From positions 1 to 48,241 of the forward strand of contig RECQ01000061.1 of the NCBI GenBank assembly GCA_007693965.1: a DNA stretch of 48,241 bases, in the 5' to 3' direction. Made by a program: the position numbers and the translations under genes. This document shows, piece by piece, positions 35,050-42,418 of the stretch. A model generated the notes under the pieces. The model was not told where the DNA came from, made no database searches, and saw nothing but the letters and a program-made list of their open reading frames with translations. Position 1 is the stretch's first letter. Each line of letters starts with the position of its first letter. Source of the stretch: Phycisphaeraceae bacterium (GTDB lineage: Bacteria > Planctomycetota > Phycisphaerae > Phycisphaerales > UBA1924).

Positions 35050-35223
35050 ATGGGCGCTGGAATTGGAATCGTCTCGCTGCTGGTCCTTGTCATCGCTGTG
35101 CTTGCGATCATCAACGTGCTGCAGAGCAGCAAACCGACGGAGATGAAGGCGTTGTGGGTGATCGTGATCATCGTCTTCCCGCTGGTGGGGGCGATTGTGT
35201 ATTTCCTGGTGGGCAGGGAGTGA
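35050..35223 (+). CDS. Small PLDc_N-type membrane protein
   Basis: This 57-residue protein begins 3 nt after the glyS stop. It has two hydrophobic helices (IGIVSLLVLVIAVLAIINVL and LWVIVIIVFPLVGAIVYFLV) and ends in GRE. The second helix with the Pro-Leu-Val-Gly break matches PLDc_N, the membrane anchor found at the N-terminus of cardiolipin synthases and as stand-alone small proteins. Its function as a free unit is unknown. The spacing suggests co-translation with glyS. Confidence 0.8.
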   Translation: MGAGIGIVSLLVLVIAVLAIINVLQSSKPTEMKALWVIVIIVFPLVGAIVYFLVGRE

Positions 35224-35248
35224 GGCTGAGGCGAGGCTCCGCGTGTGC

Positions 35249-35791
35249 TCATCCATCTCCCGGCGCCGAGGCGTCGGATTGCGAGCGGCTCCGCTTCCGC
35301 CATTCCAGCGTCTCAGCGCGCCCCTGCACGCAGAAGTAGATCACCGACGCCATCACCAGCAGAAACGACCGACCGTCGAACCCCGCCAGCAGCGTTTGTC
35401 CAATCGCGATCATGATCAGACTCACGTAGATCGGGTGTTTCAGCAGTGGGAAGGGGCCCCGCGCGACGTATTCAACCGTCTCATCGCGCGCATCCTGCCC
35501 GATCCGCCAGTGCCGCCCCATCTCCACGATCGCCCAGACCTGCAGCGCGTACCCCGCGATGAAGATCGCCAGACCCCACGCGACCGAAACCGGCTCGGGC
35601 GCCGGCCCCAGGTAGAGCGCCGCCGTGTACAACGCCAGCGCGGCGCCGAAGGCCAGATCCACGAGCGTGTACGCATCCCGCGGCGGCAGGGCGTAGGCGA
35701 AGGGCCAACGCCCCCAGCGGAGGCGAAAGAGCGCCGGCGCCGCGAGGAAGGCCAGGATGAGATAAGCGCCCCAGGCGATGTGTGCAGCCAT
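35249..35791 (-). CDS. Isoprenylcysteine methyltransferase-like membrane protein
   Basis: This 180-residue protein has five to six membrane helices and the C-terminal signature of the ICMT/PEMT family: RGPFPLLKHPIYVSLIMIAIGQ, then the closing ETLEWRKR. Such enzymes transfer methyl from SAM to lipids or small molecules in the membrane. Bacterial members have varied, mostly unknown substrates. GAAAGGAGCG before the ATG at 35791 sets the start. The gene is convergent with the small PLDc_N gene and divergent from eda. Confidence 0.85.
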   Translation of the reverse strand: MAAHIAWGAYLILAFLAAPALFRLRWGRWPFAYALPPRDAYTLVDLAFGAALALYTAALYLGPAPEPVSVAWGLAIFIAGYALQVWAIVEMGRHWRIGQDARDETVEYVARGPFPLLKHPIYVSLIMIAIGQTLLAGFDGRSFLLVMASVIYFCVQGRAETLEWRKRSRSQSDASAPGDG

Positions 35792-35910
35792 CGATCGACG
35801 CTCCTTTCGCTCGTGCGTATGCGGAGCAGCACTCGGACTATCCTACTTCCGTCGTCGCCGGCGTCGGCCCCGACTTCTCCGTGAACTCAAGGATGGAGAG
35901 TGATGCAGCC

Positions 35911-36579
35911 ATGACCACCAGCGCCTCCGGACACGCCGAGCAGACCGTACGCGCCATCCTCCATCACCGCGCTTCCGCCATCCTCCGCACCGATGACCAC
36001 GCCAGTGCCGCCCCCGCAATGGACGCGGCGATCCGGGCCGGCTTCCGCATCATCGAGTTCACGCTCACCATCCCAGGCGCCTTCGACCTGATCGAGCAGT
36101 ACGCCGCCCGCGCCGAGGCGGAAGGGCTGATCGTGGGCGCAGGAACCGTGCTCACGGCCGAGGATGCGCACACCGCCGTCGAACGCGGCGCCCGCTACCT
36201 CGTCTCGCCGGTGGTCGAAGAGCGCGTCATCCAGACCGGGCGCGATCTGGGCGCGGTGATGATGCCGGGCTGCCACACGCCCACCGAGATGCTGCGTGCC
36301 CACCGGGCCGGCGCTCACTTCCAAAAACTCTTCCCCGCCCCCGCCGGCGGCCCCGCGTGGGTGGCGGCGTGCCTGGGGCCGATGCCATTCCTCCGCATCG
36401 TGCCGACGAACGGGGTGGACGCGAGCAACGTCGGCGCGTTCCTCAAGGCCGGCGCCTGCGGCGTGGGCTTCGTGGCGCCGATCTTCAATGCCGACGACAT
36501 GGCGGCGAAACGGTGGGACGAGATCGAACGACGCGCCCGTGAGATTCTTGACGCTGTGCGGGCTGTTGAACGGGATTGA
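35911..36579 (+). CDS. eda: KDPG / KHG aldolase
   Basis: This class I aldolase cleaves 2-keto-3-deoxy-6-phosphogluconate (Entner-Doudoroff pathway) and often 4-hydroxy-2-oxoglutarate. The 222 residues show the catalytic Glu in FRIIEFTLTIPGA (Glu49), VGAGTVLTAEDA, VSPVVEERV, MMPGCHTPTEM, and the Schiff-base Lys in HFQKLFPAPAGG (Lys139). The length is standard. The ATG at 35911 has GGAGAG 10 nt upstream; the ATG at 35893 is possible. The gene is followed by a large imperfect inverted repeat facing marC. Confidence 0.92.
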   Translation: MTTSASGHAEQTVRAILHHRASAILRTDDHASAAPAMDAAIRAGFRIIEFTLTIPGAFDLIEQYAARAEAEGLIVGAGTVLTAEDAHTAVERGARYLVSPVVEERVIQTGRDLGAVMMPGCHTPTEMLRAHRAGAHFQKLFPAPAGGPAWVAACLGPMPFLRIVPTNGVDASNVGAFLKAGACGVGFVAPIFNADDMAAKRWDEIERRAREILDAVRAVERD

Positions 36580-36805
36580 ACTCGGAGGCCGCGGAGGGGC
36601 GCGGAGAAGAAGAGGGGGATTGAACTCGGAGTGAGACGGAGTATTTGAGGAAGACGGAGTCAGAGGGGGGGATTGCTATTTCCGAATCCGACGCTGGTTG
36701 ATCAAGTGAGCGAAGAATCGGGAACACACAATCCCAATCCGACTCCGTTTTACTCACAAACTCCGTATTCCTCCGCGTTCCTCCGAGTTCCTCCGAGTTC
36801 ATTCC
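36577..36805. repeat. CGGAG-rich imperfect inverted repeat in convergent spacer
   Basis: The left arm (about 36577-36665) repeats GAACTCGGAG and ACGGAGT units. The right arm (about 36735-36805) carries their complements (ACTCCG, CTCCGAGTTC) in mirrored order. The arms would form a long imperfect hairpin with a ~70-nt centre. It fills the spacer between eda and the MarC gene and slightly overlaps both 3' ends. Confidence 0.8.
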
Positions 36806-37479
36806 CCCCCGCCGCCGGCAGGCAGATTCGTCCACACTTCCACCACGCCGTTGATCACGAACTGCACCGAGATCACCGACAGGATCAGTCCGAAGACCTT
36901 GGTGATGATCTCGCGTCCCGCCTCGCCCATGTAGCGGACGATGTACTTCGAGTTGATCATCATGTAGTAGCAGGTGGCGGTGCACAGCAGGATGGCGCCG
37001 AAGACGATGGCGGTGTGGTAGATGCTCGGCGCCTCGCTTGTGAGGATCATCACCGTCGCGATCGAGCCGGGCCCGCTGATAAAGGGGATGGCCAGTGGAA
37101 TGATGGAAACGTCCTCCGTCAGGCGCCCGTCATGAATTTCTGTGCTCGCTCCCTCCGCATCTGGCTGCGGCTTCACGCGCTTGGGGCTGCTCTCGCGCAG
37201 CATCTTCATGGCGATGCCGAACAGGATCAGCCCTCCCGCGATGCGGAACGCCTCCAGAGTGATGCCGAAGAGCTTGAAGATCACGCTGCCCAGCAGCGCG
37301 AAGATGAAGAAAATCGTCGTCGAGATGATCGTCGCGCGCCGGGCGACATGGCGACGCTCCGCATCGTCCGCGTGCGGCAGGAGCGACATGAAGACGAATG
37401 CCGTCGTCAGCGGATTCACGATCACGAAGATCGCGGCGATGGTGATGAGAAGATACTCGAAGAGCACGGAGAAGTTCAT
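36799..37479 (-). CDS. MarC family integral membrane protein
   Basis: The 226 residues have six hydrophobic helices and the UPF0056/MarC hallmarks: AAIFVIVNPLTTAFVFMSL, FRIAGGLILFGIAMKML and IPLAIPFISGPGSIATVMIL. The substrate and role are unknown; the old link to multiple antibiotic resistance was withdrawn for E. coli MarC. A charged loop (about 95-120) is typical. AGGTGA lies upstream, and CATACT ends 16 nt before the ATG, giving a short leader. Confidence 0.9.
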   Translation of the reverse strand: MNFSVLFEYLLITIAAIFVIVNPLTTAFVFMSLLPHADDAERRHVARRATIISTTIFFIFALLGSVIFKLFGITLEAFRIAGGLILFGIAMKMLRESSPKRVKPQPDAEGASTEIHDGRLTEDVSIIPLAIPFISGPGSIATVMILTSEAPSIYHTAIVFGAILLCTATCYYMMINSKYIVRYMGEAGREIITKVFGLILSVISVQFVINGVVEVWTNLPAGGGGE

Positions 37480-37547
37480 GGCGCTGTCACCTGTGAGTAT
37501 GTTTCGTGCGTCAGGTCGTCATCATACATCGGTCGCGCGCTGCGTGT

Positions 37548-37577
37548 AAAAAACGGCCGACCCGCGAGGGCCGGCCG
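37548..37577 (-). terminator. Rho-independent terminator of PfpI-like gene
   Basis: CGGCCGACCC (37554-37563) pairs with GGGCCGGCCG (37568-37577) with one mismatch and a GCGA loop. Read on the minus strand it is followed by six T (37553-37548). It lies 40 bp past the PfpI-like stop. Confidence 0.85.
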
Positions 37578-37616
37578 CTGTGCGATTGCTGCTTGTTGTG
37601 AGTGGCGTGAACTGCG

Positions 37617-38372
37617 TCAGCGACGGTAGCCGTCTCGCTGGCGATCGCGTGCGCGCTCGTCGGAGCCGTTCTTCTCCTTCTTGTGCTCCACCATCGCAGT
37701 GGCCATGGCGGCGCAGAACGCGGGGATGTCATCGGGCACGCGCGAAGTGATGAGATTCTTGTGCACCACGACCGGGCGATCGTGATAGGTGGCGCCGGCC
37801 TCTCTCAGTTCCGAGCGGACATCGCTGAAGCACGTCGCCTCGACGCCGTCCATCACGCCCGCGGTGATCAGCACCTGCGGCCCGTGGCATATTGCGGCGA
37901 CTGGTTTTCCGCTCTTGAAGAACTCACCGGCGAACTCCACCACGTGCGAATCCTCGCGGATGTTCGCGGGCGCCCGGCCGCCGGGGAGGATGAGCGCATC
38001 GAAGTCCTCGATCTTCACCTCGCTGACCTGCTTCTCGATCTTCAAGACCATGTCGCTGTTGTAAGCGCGCACAAATCGCTTCTCGGGTCCGATGACGGTG
38101 ACCTTCGCGCCGCGGTTCTGCATATAGGCCATGGGGATGAGCGTCTCGCCGTCGTGGAAGCCTTCGCCGGTGAGGATGGCGACGCGCATCCCGCTCAGGT
38201 CGGCCTCGTGCCCCTTGTCCTGCTGATGCGCCGTCATGCGGTCGCGTCGGTCCTGGTGATGGTCGGCGGTCGCGACGGCGCCGAAGGCGAGAACGCCGCA
38301 CGCCGCGGCGACGGCGGCGATCCTGGCGCCGAACGATCTGAGGGTCGCGCCTGCTGAAGTGGAGTTGAACAT
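37617..38372 (-). CDS. Exported DJ-1/PfpI family protein
   Basis: This 251-residue DJ-1/PfpI/YhbO-like protein has the nucleophile elbow AAICHGPQ (Cys162, His163) and the acidic partner in ILTGEGF. Family members act as chaperones, deglycase-like enzymes or proteases. Unusually, a signal peptide (VAAACGVLAFGAVATA) directs it out of the cytoplasm, and His/Asp-rich (about 38-57) and Lys/Arg/Asp-rich C-terminal tails flank the domain. AAAGGAG 8 nt before the ATG at 38372 sets the start. Confidence 0.9.
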   Translation of the reverse strand: MFNSTSAGATLRSFGARIAAVAAACGVLAFGAVATADHHQDRRDRMTAHQQDKGHEADLSGMRVAILTGEGFHDGETLIPMAYMQNRGAKVTVIGPEKRFVRAYNSDMVLKIEKQVSEVKIEDFDALILPGGRAPANIREDSHVVEFAGEFFKSGKPVAAICHGPQVLITAGVMDGVEATCFSDVRSELREAGATYHDRPVVVHKNLITSRVPDDIPAFCAAMATAMVEHKKEKNGSDERARDRQRDGYRR

Positions 38373-38721
38373 GGTCTGTGCTCCTTTACGCGGCTTGTGC
38401 GCGCATCGCGGAGGATGTGATTCATCGACGCGCGGCCGTCCCTCCGCGCATCGGCGGACATCGCGCGTGCTCCGGCGGACTCGCCGGATGATTGACTGGA
38501 GAAAAAAGAACCCGGATTGCCGCCGCGCCATGTTCAAAGTCCATTGCGCGTCGCGGCGCTGTGAGCGGCGAGTGCCGTATGCCGCCGATCGACCGTATGA
38601 GCCCAGGGACACCCGGGTCAAGCCTGCGCCGCTCACGTGTCCCGACACCCCGCCCTTCACCCGGCAGTCAACACCGGGTCGAGCGCGGGCGCCGGTTTCG
38701 CGCATCTGCAACAATACGTCG
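38373..38721. other. 349-bp divergent spacer
   Basis: This lies between the PfpI-like and class V aminotransferase starts. It holds the PfpI ribosome binding site, a small hairpin TCCGGCG-gact-CGCCGGA (38471-38488) and a GA-rich patch (38497-38511). The frame stays open through it on the plus strand, but composition and start context do not support coding. Confidence 0.5.
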
Positions 38722-40005
38722 ATGAGCACACGACCACTTCCCGACGCCAGCGCTCCGACCGGCGATTCCGCCGCGGCGGACGGCGTCCGCATCCAGCGCA
38801 TCCGCGAGCAATTTCCTGCAATAAACTCGACACAGACTGCGCTCCTCGACAACGCCGGCGGCTCGCAGGCGCCCCGCGCCGTCGCCGACGCGATCCGCGA
38901 CTACATGCTGAACACCTACGTGCAGCTCGGCGCCGATTACGACGTCTCCGTGCAATCTACCCAGACCGTGCAGCGGGCCCATGACTTCGTGCGCCTGCTC
39001 ATGAACGGCGACGGGATCGGCGAGGTCGCGCTCGGCGCCTCCAGCTCGTCCCTGCTGCGCACGCTGGGCGATTGCTACGCCGATGCGCTCCCCGCGGGCT
39101 CGCGCATCATCGTCGCCGAGTGGGGGCATGAGTCGAACATCGGGCCATGGGTGCGGCACGACGGCAAGGCGTTCGAGGTGGTGTGGTGGCGCGTGTCGCG
39201 CGAGACCGGCATGCCGCGGCTGGAGGAGCTGCGCGAGCTGGTGAAGGTCGGCGCCGCGGTGGTGGCATTTCCGCATGCCTCGAACCTCTTCGGCGATCTC
39301 TTCGATGTGGCGGCGGCGACGAAGATCGCCCACGGCGCCGGCGCCCGCGTGGTGGTGGACGGCGTGGCCTTCGCGCCGCACCGGGCTATTGACGTTCGGG
39401 CCCTCGATGTCGACTGGTACGTCTACTCGACTTACAAGGTGTACGGGCCGCACATGGGGGCGATGTTCGGGAAGAAAGAGGCCTTCGCCGAGATCACCGG
39501 GCCGAACCACTTCTTCATCCCGCGCGAGGCGGCGTCGTACAAGTTCGAGCTCGGCGGCGTCAGCCACGAGGGATGCGCCGGCCTGCTGGGCTTGTGGCGT
39601 CACCTGTGCTTCCTCGCAGGCGAGGATGCGGCGGGGCCGTGGCGGCGCCAAACGATCGAACTCGCCTTCGAACGCATGCAGGAGATCGAGGCGCCGCTGC
39701 AGGCGCGGCTGATCGAATACCTGTCCTCACGCAACGACGTGCGCATCATCGGCCCCGCGAGCGCCGATCCCGCCGAGCGCGTCTCGACGATCAGCTTCGT
39801 GCACAAGGCGAAGCCTTCGCGCGAGATCGCCCAAGGCGCCAACCGCGCCGGCCACGGGATCCGCTTCGGCCACTTCTACGCGTGGAGGCTGTGCGAGGCG
39901 CTCGGCCTCCAGCCGGAGGACGGCGTCGTCCGCGTCAGCCTCGTGCACTACAACACGATGGACGAGGTGGAGCGACTCATCGGGTTTTTGGACAGCGCGC
40001 TCTGA
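38722..40005 (+). CDS. Class V aminotransferase, cysteine-desulfurase-like (VC1184 type)
   Basis: This PLP-dependent fold-type I enzyme of 427 residues has the internal aldimine Lys239 in VYSTYKVYGPHMG, the PLP-binding Asp in VVVDGVAFAPHR and the Ser/Thr loop ALGASSSSLLRTL. It matches the cysteine-desulfurase-like subfamily named after VC1184. The loop that carries the catalytic Cys in SufS/NifS reads RAGHGIRFGHFYA and has no Cys, so sulfur mobilisation is unlikely and the substrate is unknown. The ATG at 38722 starts a Ser/Thr/Ala-rich tail before the fold; AACAAT ends 6 nt upstream. The gene is convergent with the DUF1328 gene. Confidence 0.88.
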   Translation: MSTRPLPDASAPTGDSAAADGVRIQRIREQFPAINSTQTALLDNAGGSQAPRAVADAIRDYMLNTYVQLGADYDVSVQSTQTVQRAHDFVRLLMNGDGIGEVALGASSSSLLRTLGDCYADALPAGSRIIVAEWGHESNIGPWVRHDGKAFEVVWWRVSRETGMPRLEELRELVKVGAAVVAFPHASNLFGDLFDVAAATKIAHGAGARVVVDGVAFAPHRAIDVRALDVDWYVYSTYKVYGPHMGAMFGKKEAFAEITGPNHFFIPREAASYKFELGGVSHEGCAGLLGLWRHLCFLAGEDAAGPWRRQTIELAFERMQEIEAPLQARLIEYLSSRNDVRIIGPASADPAERVSTISFVHKAKPSREIAQGANRAGHGIRFGHFYAWRLCEALGLQPEDGVVRVSLVHYNTMDEVERLIGFLDSAL

Positions 40006-40016
40006 AGCGCGCCGGC

Positions 40017-40199
40017 TCAGGCGGGCGGGTGCGCCGCCCTGCCCCGCACCAGCCCCAGCACCAGGCTGATGATGAAGATGATGAGGAAGAGGAAGAACAG
40101 AATCCTGGCGATGTCGGCGGCGCCGGCGGCGATGCCGGTGAAGCCGAAGATCGCGGCGATGATCGCCACGATGAAGAAAACGAGGGCCCAACGAAGCAT
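40017..40199 (-). CDS. DUF1328 small membrane protein
   Basis: The 60 residues are almost all membrane: [20 protein letters not shown], then [20 protein letters not shown]. This is the DUF1328 (YtjA-like) pattern of two helices separated by a Gly/Ala turn. The function is unknown, but members are often stress induced. AGGAGG 6 nt before the ATG at 40199 fixes the start; the open frame extends 50 codons further but has no support. Confidence 0.88.
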   Translation of the reverse strand: MLRWALVFFIVAIIAAIFGFTGIAAGAADIARILFFLFLIIFIISLVLGLVRGRAAHPPA

Positions 40200-40258
40200 G
40201 TGAGGCCTCCTCTGGCCGATCGGCCGTTTCGCCGCCCGCTCCCACGCGCCCGGAATAT

Positions 40259-40288
40259 TTGGCGCGAGCGGCGCTGAGTTTCTAGTAT
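40259..40288 (+). promoter_or_regulatory. Candidate promoter of parvulin gene
   Basis: TTGGCG (40259-40264), 18 bp and TAGTAT (40283-40288) would start a ~53-nt leader that contains AGGAG before the ATG at 40348. Confidence 0.5.
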
Positions 40289-40347
40289 ACCGGGCAAGAA
40301 ATCCGAAACAGATCCACTTTCTCACGTCATCCAGCAGGAGATTCGCC

Positions 40348-40635
40348 ATGCCACGCGCCGTCGCCCGTCACATTCTTGTCGCCACCGAAGCTGAGGCCGC
40401 CGATCTGAAAAAGCAGATCGAGGAAGGAGGCGCCAGTTTCGAGGAGCTTGCGAAAGACCATTCGAAGTGCCCCTCCGGCAAATCCGGAGGCTCGCTGGGC
40501 GAGTTCGGACAAGGCGACATGGTTCCCGAGTTCGATGCGGTCGTTTTCTCCGACCTGCCCATCGGCGCGGTGTCGGAGCCGGTGCGCACGCAGTTCGGCT
40601 ATCACCTCCTGGAAGTCGAAAAACGAATCGGCTGA
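40348..40635 (+). CDS. ppiC: Parvulin-type peptidyl-prolyl isomerase
   Basis: The 95 residues are one stand-alone parvulin domain with no signal peptide: [52 protein letters not shown] and GYHLLEV. It isomerises Xaa-Pro bonds in the cytoplasm, and size and motifs match E. coli PpiC. AGGAG before the ATG supports the start. The gene is divergent from the DUF1328 gene and convergent with a coiled-coil lipoprotein gene. Confidence 0.93.
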   Translation: MPRAVARHILVATEAEAADLKKQIEEGGASFEELAKDHSKCPSGKSGGSLGEFGQGDMVPEFDAVVFSDLPIGAVSEPVRTQFGYHLLEVEKRIG

Positions 40636-40653
40636 ACCGAAAGCCGGAACGGA

Positions 40654-41058
40654 TCAGCGGTTGAAGCGATCGGCGACATCGTCCGCAGCCTGGCGGAGTT
40701 CATCCATTGCGCTCTCGACGCCCGCCTTGGCGTCTTCCCAGGCGTCGGCGCCGGCGTTGCGGGCGGTCTCCAGCCTGGCCGCGAGCTGATCGCGCCTGGT
40801 GCGTAGATCGGTGATGGCCCGTTCCAGATTTGCTCGTACATCCGCATCCGCCTCGCGAGCCCTGTCTTCGAGTTCACTGATCCTGCGGTCGACGGCGTCC
40901 ATCTGATTGCTCACGGTTTCCTCCAGATCTCTGTACTGTTCGGACATGTAGGCGGCGGCGTCATCGGCCGCATCTTCAACATCGTTGCGATCTCCGCACC
41001 CCGCGAGCAGCATTGCGGCTCCGGCGACGAACGCAGCGGGCAACATCCGAATATTCAT
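40654..41058 (-). CDS. Coiled-coil lipoprotein
   Basis: The 134 residues carry a signal with the lipobox LLAGC (Cys21). The rest is nearly all charged alpha helix with heptad character (YRDLEETVSNQMDAVDRRIS, ERAITDLRTRRDQLAARLE), so a long coiled coil is predicted. It may tether or brace the envelope like other helical lipoproteins, but there is no named family. GGAG 8 nt before the ATG at 41058 sets the start; the frame opens 49 codons earlier without support. Confidence 0.82.
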   Translation of the reverse strand: MNIRMLPAAFVAGAAMLLAGCGDRNDVEDAADDAAAYMSEQYRDLEETVSNQMDAVDRRISELEDRAREADADVRANLERAITDLRTRRDQLAARLETARNAGADAWEDAKAGVESAMDELRQAADDVADRFNR

Positions 41059-41225
41059 TTGCTTTCTCCATACATTTTGTTCCGTTCCTCGAACGCTGCG
41101 ACTCCTGTTCACGCTGAACATGCGTTGCAGTGCTTCCGTGCAGTTGACGCTAGGCGCGGCGGCGGGTTGTTTCCACCCCGTGACCGCGAGGAGCGGGACG
41201 CGCAAAATCCTGTCTGTCCATCAAT

Positions 41226-41256
41226 AAAAATCACCCGCACGAACATGCGGGTGATT
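41226..41256 (-). terminator. Rho-independent terminator of PEP-CTERM-like gene
   Basis: On the minus strand an 11-bp perfect stem (41229-41239 with 41246-41256) with a 6-nt loop is followed by a T run (41230-41226). The core is TCACCCGCA/TGCGGGTGA. It lies 53 bp past the stop at 41309. Confidence 0.9.
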
Positions 41257-41308
41257 GTCTCTGGTGGAGATTGGATTGGCGAAATGCGAAGTGGCGACGC
41301 TATCGAAA

Positions 41309-41992
41309 TCATGCTCTCCGGCGGCGCGCGAATCCGGCGCTGCCGAGCCCGATGAGACCGGCGCCCGCGAGGCCGAATCCCGTCGGCGCCGGAATCACAG
41401 CGCCGACTTTGAATTGGAACGCCAGCGTCGATTGTGAAGGCATCGAGCCGGCCCATGTCATCGTCGAATCGCCGCGAAGCAGAAAATCGCCGAGCGGCAT
41501 GTCGCTGCGGATCCAGAGAATATCGACATCGCCTGCGCCGCTGGCGCTCGCGAGGCCCGCGAGCGCATCGCCATTCAATGTGAGATTGTCGATGGTCATC
41601 GTCGTGGTCTCGTTGGCCGAACGCGTCCGGATGAAGATGTCCGTTGCATCGGTGTCGATCGCATACTCCAGCGACACACCGTCAACGGTGTAGGTCGCCA
41701 GGCCCAGCGCAGCGTCGTACTCCAGCGAGAAGGGCGTGGCGACGCCGCTCTGCCATGCATAGTTGGCGGTCTGGGCGGGGCTCACTGTCGAGGCGCCGAG
41801 GGCCAGCTCGAAGGTGGCCGGGCCGCCGCCGGCGCCGATGCGGCCTTCCGCGACGTAGCGCTCAATGAAGGGAAGCGCGTTTGCTTCGGCGTCGGAGGAT
41901 AGATTGCTGAGCGTGATCGTCGCGCCGAAGGCCGGGGCCGCGGCGGCGGCGACGAGCGCGCCCACGATAATGGTGCACGGAGCGATGGACAT
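41309..41992 (-). CDS. Secreted protein with PEP-CTERM-like sorting signal
   Basis: The 227 residues start with a signal peptide (IIVGALVAAAAAPAFGA) and contain a beta-rich extracellular domain with no catalytic motif I recognise (ATITLSNLSSDAEANALPFI, TFELALGASTVSPAQTANYA). It ends in VIPAPTGFGLAGAGLIGLG followed by ARRRRA, the sorting and anchoring signal also seen in the haloperoxidase-like protein. Attachment to the cell surface or biofilm matrix is the usual prediction. AGGAG lies 12-13 nt before the ATG at 41992. Confidence 0.85.
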   Translation of the reverse strand: MSIAPCTIIVGALVAAAAAPAFGATITLSNLSSDAEANALPFIERYVAEGRIGAGGGPATFELALGASTVSPAQTANYAWQSGVATPFSLEYDAALGLATYTVDGVSLEYAIDTDATDIFIRTRSANETTTMTIDNLTLNGDALAGLASASGAGDVDILWIRSDMPLGDFLLRGDSTMTWAGSMPSQSTLAFQFKVGAVIPAPTGFGLAGAGLIGLGSAGFARRRRA

Positions 41993-42154
41993 TGCTGGAA
42001 CGACTCCTGACTCGAGTTGTTGACTGGCTGGATCTGGCGGCGACTCTGACCGGCGTTCATCCCATCGCGTCATTCGACACGCAGGATCAACGATCGGCGC
42101 TCTCCCACTCTTGCATCGACCCGAAACGGACACGCCGTTGAATGACGAAGCGGC

Positions 42155-42182
42155 ATGATACTGCGATGCGCCGTTTCGTAAA
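42155..42182 (-). promoter_or_regulatory. Promoter of PEP-CTERM-like gene
   Basis: TTTACG (42182-42177), 16 bp and TATCAT (42160-42155) on the minus strand give a ~155-nt leader before the ATG at 41992. The rest of the 426-bp spacer (41993-42418) holds the DUF481 terminator and an AT-richer stretch with two TTGACA motifs on the plus strand (about 42210-42245) that lead to no gene. Confidence 0.5.
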
Positions 42183-42328
42183 GGGTGCAGATTGCGCTTT
42201 TGCGATCAATTGACAGTGCGCGATCTCAGAATCTGTTGACATGCGTGCGCAATCTTGAGAGCGGGGTCATTCTCGGGCGTGCGCCGACAGGGGCGTTGAT
42301 TACGCCGCAAAAACTGTCGTCCGAGAAC

Positions 42329-42370
42329 AAAAAAACCAGAAGGGACGCCGCGGACGGCGTCCCTTCTGGT
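42329..42370 (-). terminator. Rho-independent terminator of DUF481 gene
   Basis: A perfect 16-bp stem, ACCAGAAGGGACGCCG (42335-42350) with its complement (42355-42370) around CGGA, is followed on the minus strand by seven T (42335-42329). It is the strongest terminator in the window. Confidence 0.95.
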
Positions 42371-42418
42371 CTCCGATCTTGCGTCCCGCGGCCACTTCAC
42401 ACGCCCTGCGGACAGGCG

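Noticed and set aside
35050-35223. Small gene after glyS as a chance frame
   Set aside because: Rejected as chance: it encodes two clean membrane helices in the PLDc_N pattern 3 nt after glyS, so it is kept as a gene.
33979-35256. 425-codon open frame opposite glyS
   Set aside because: It is antisense to glyS with shadow composition (Val, Gly, Glu, His-rich).
38373-38721. N-terminal extension of the class V aminotransferase
   Set aside because: The frame is open but Arg/Cys-rich with no domain, and the conserved fold begins well after 38722.
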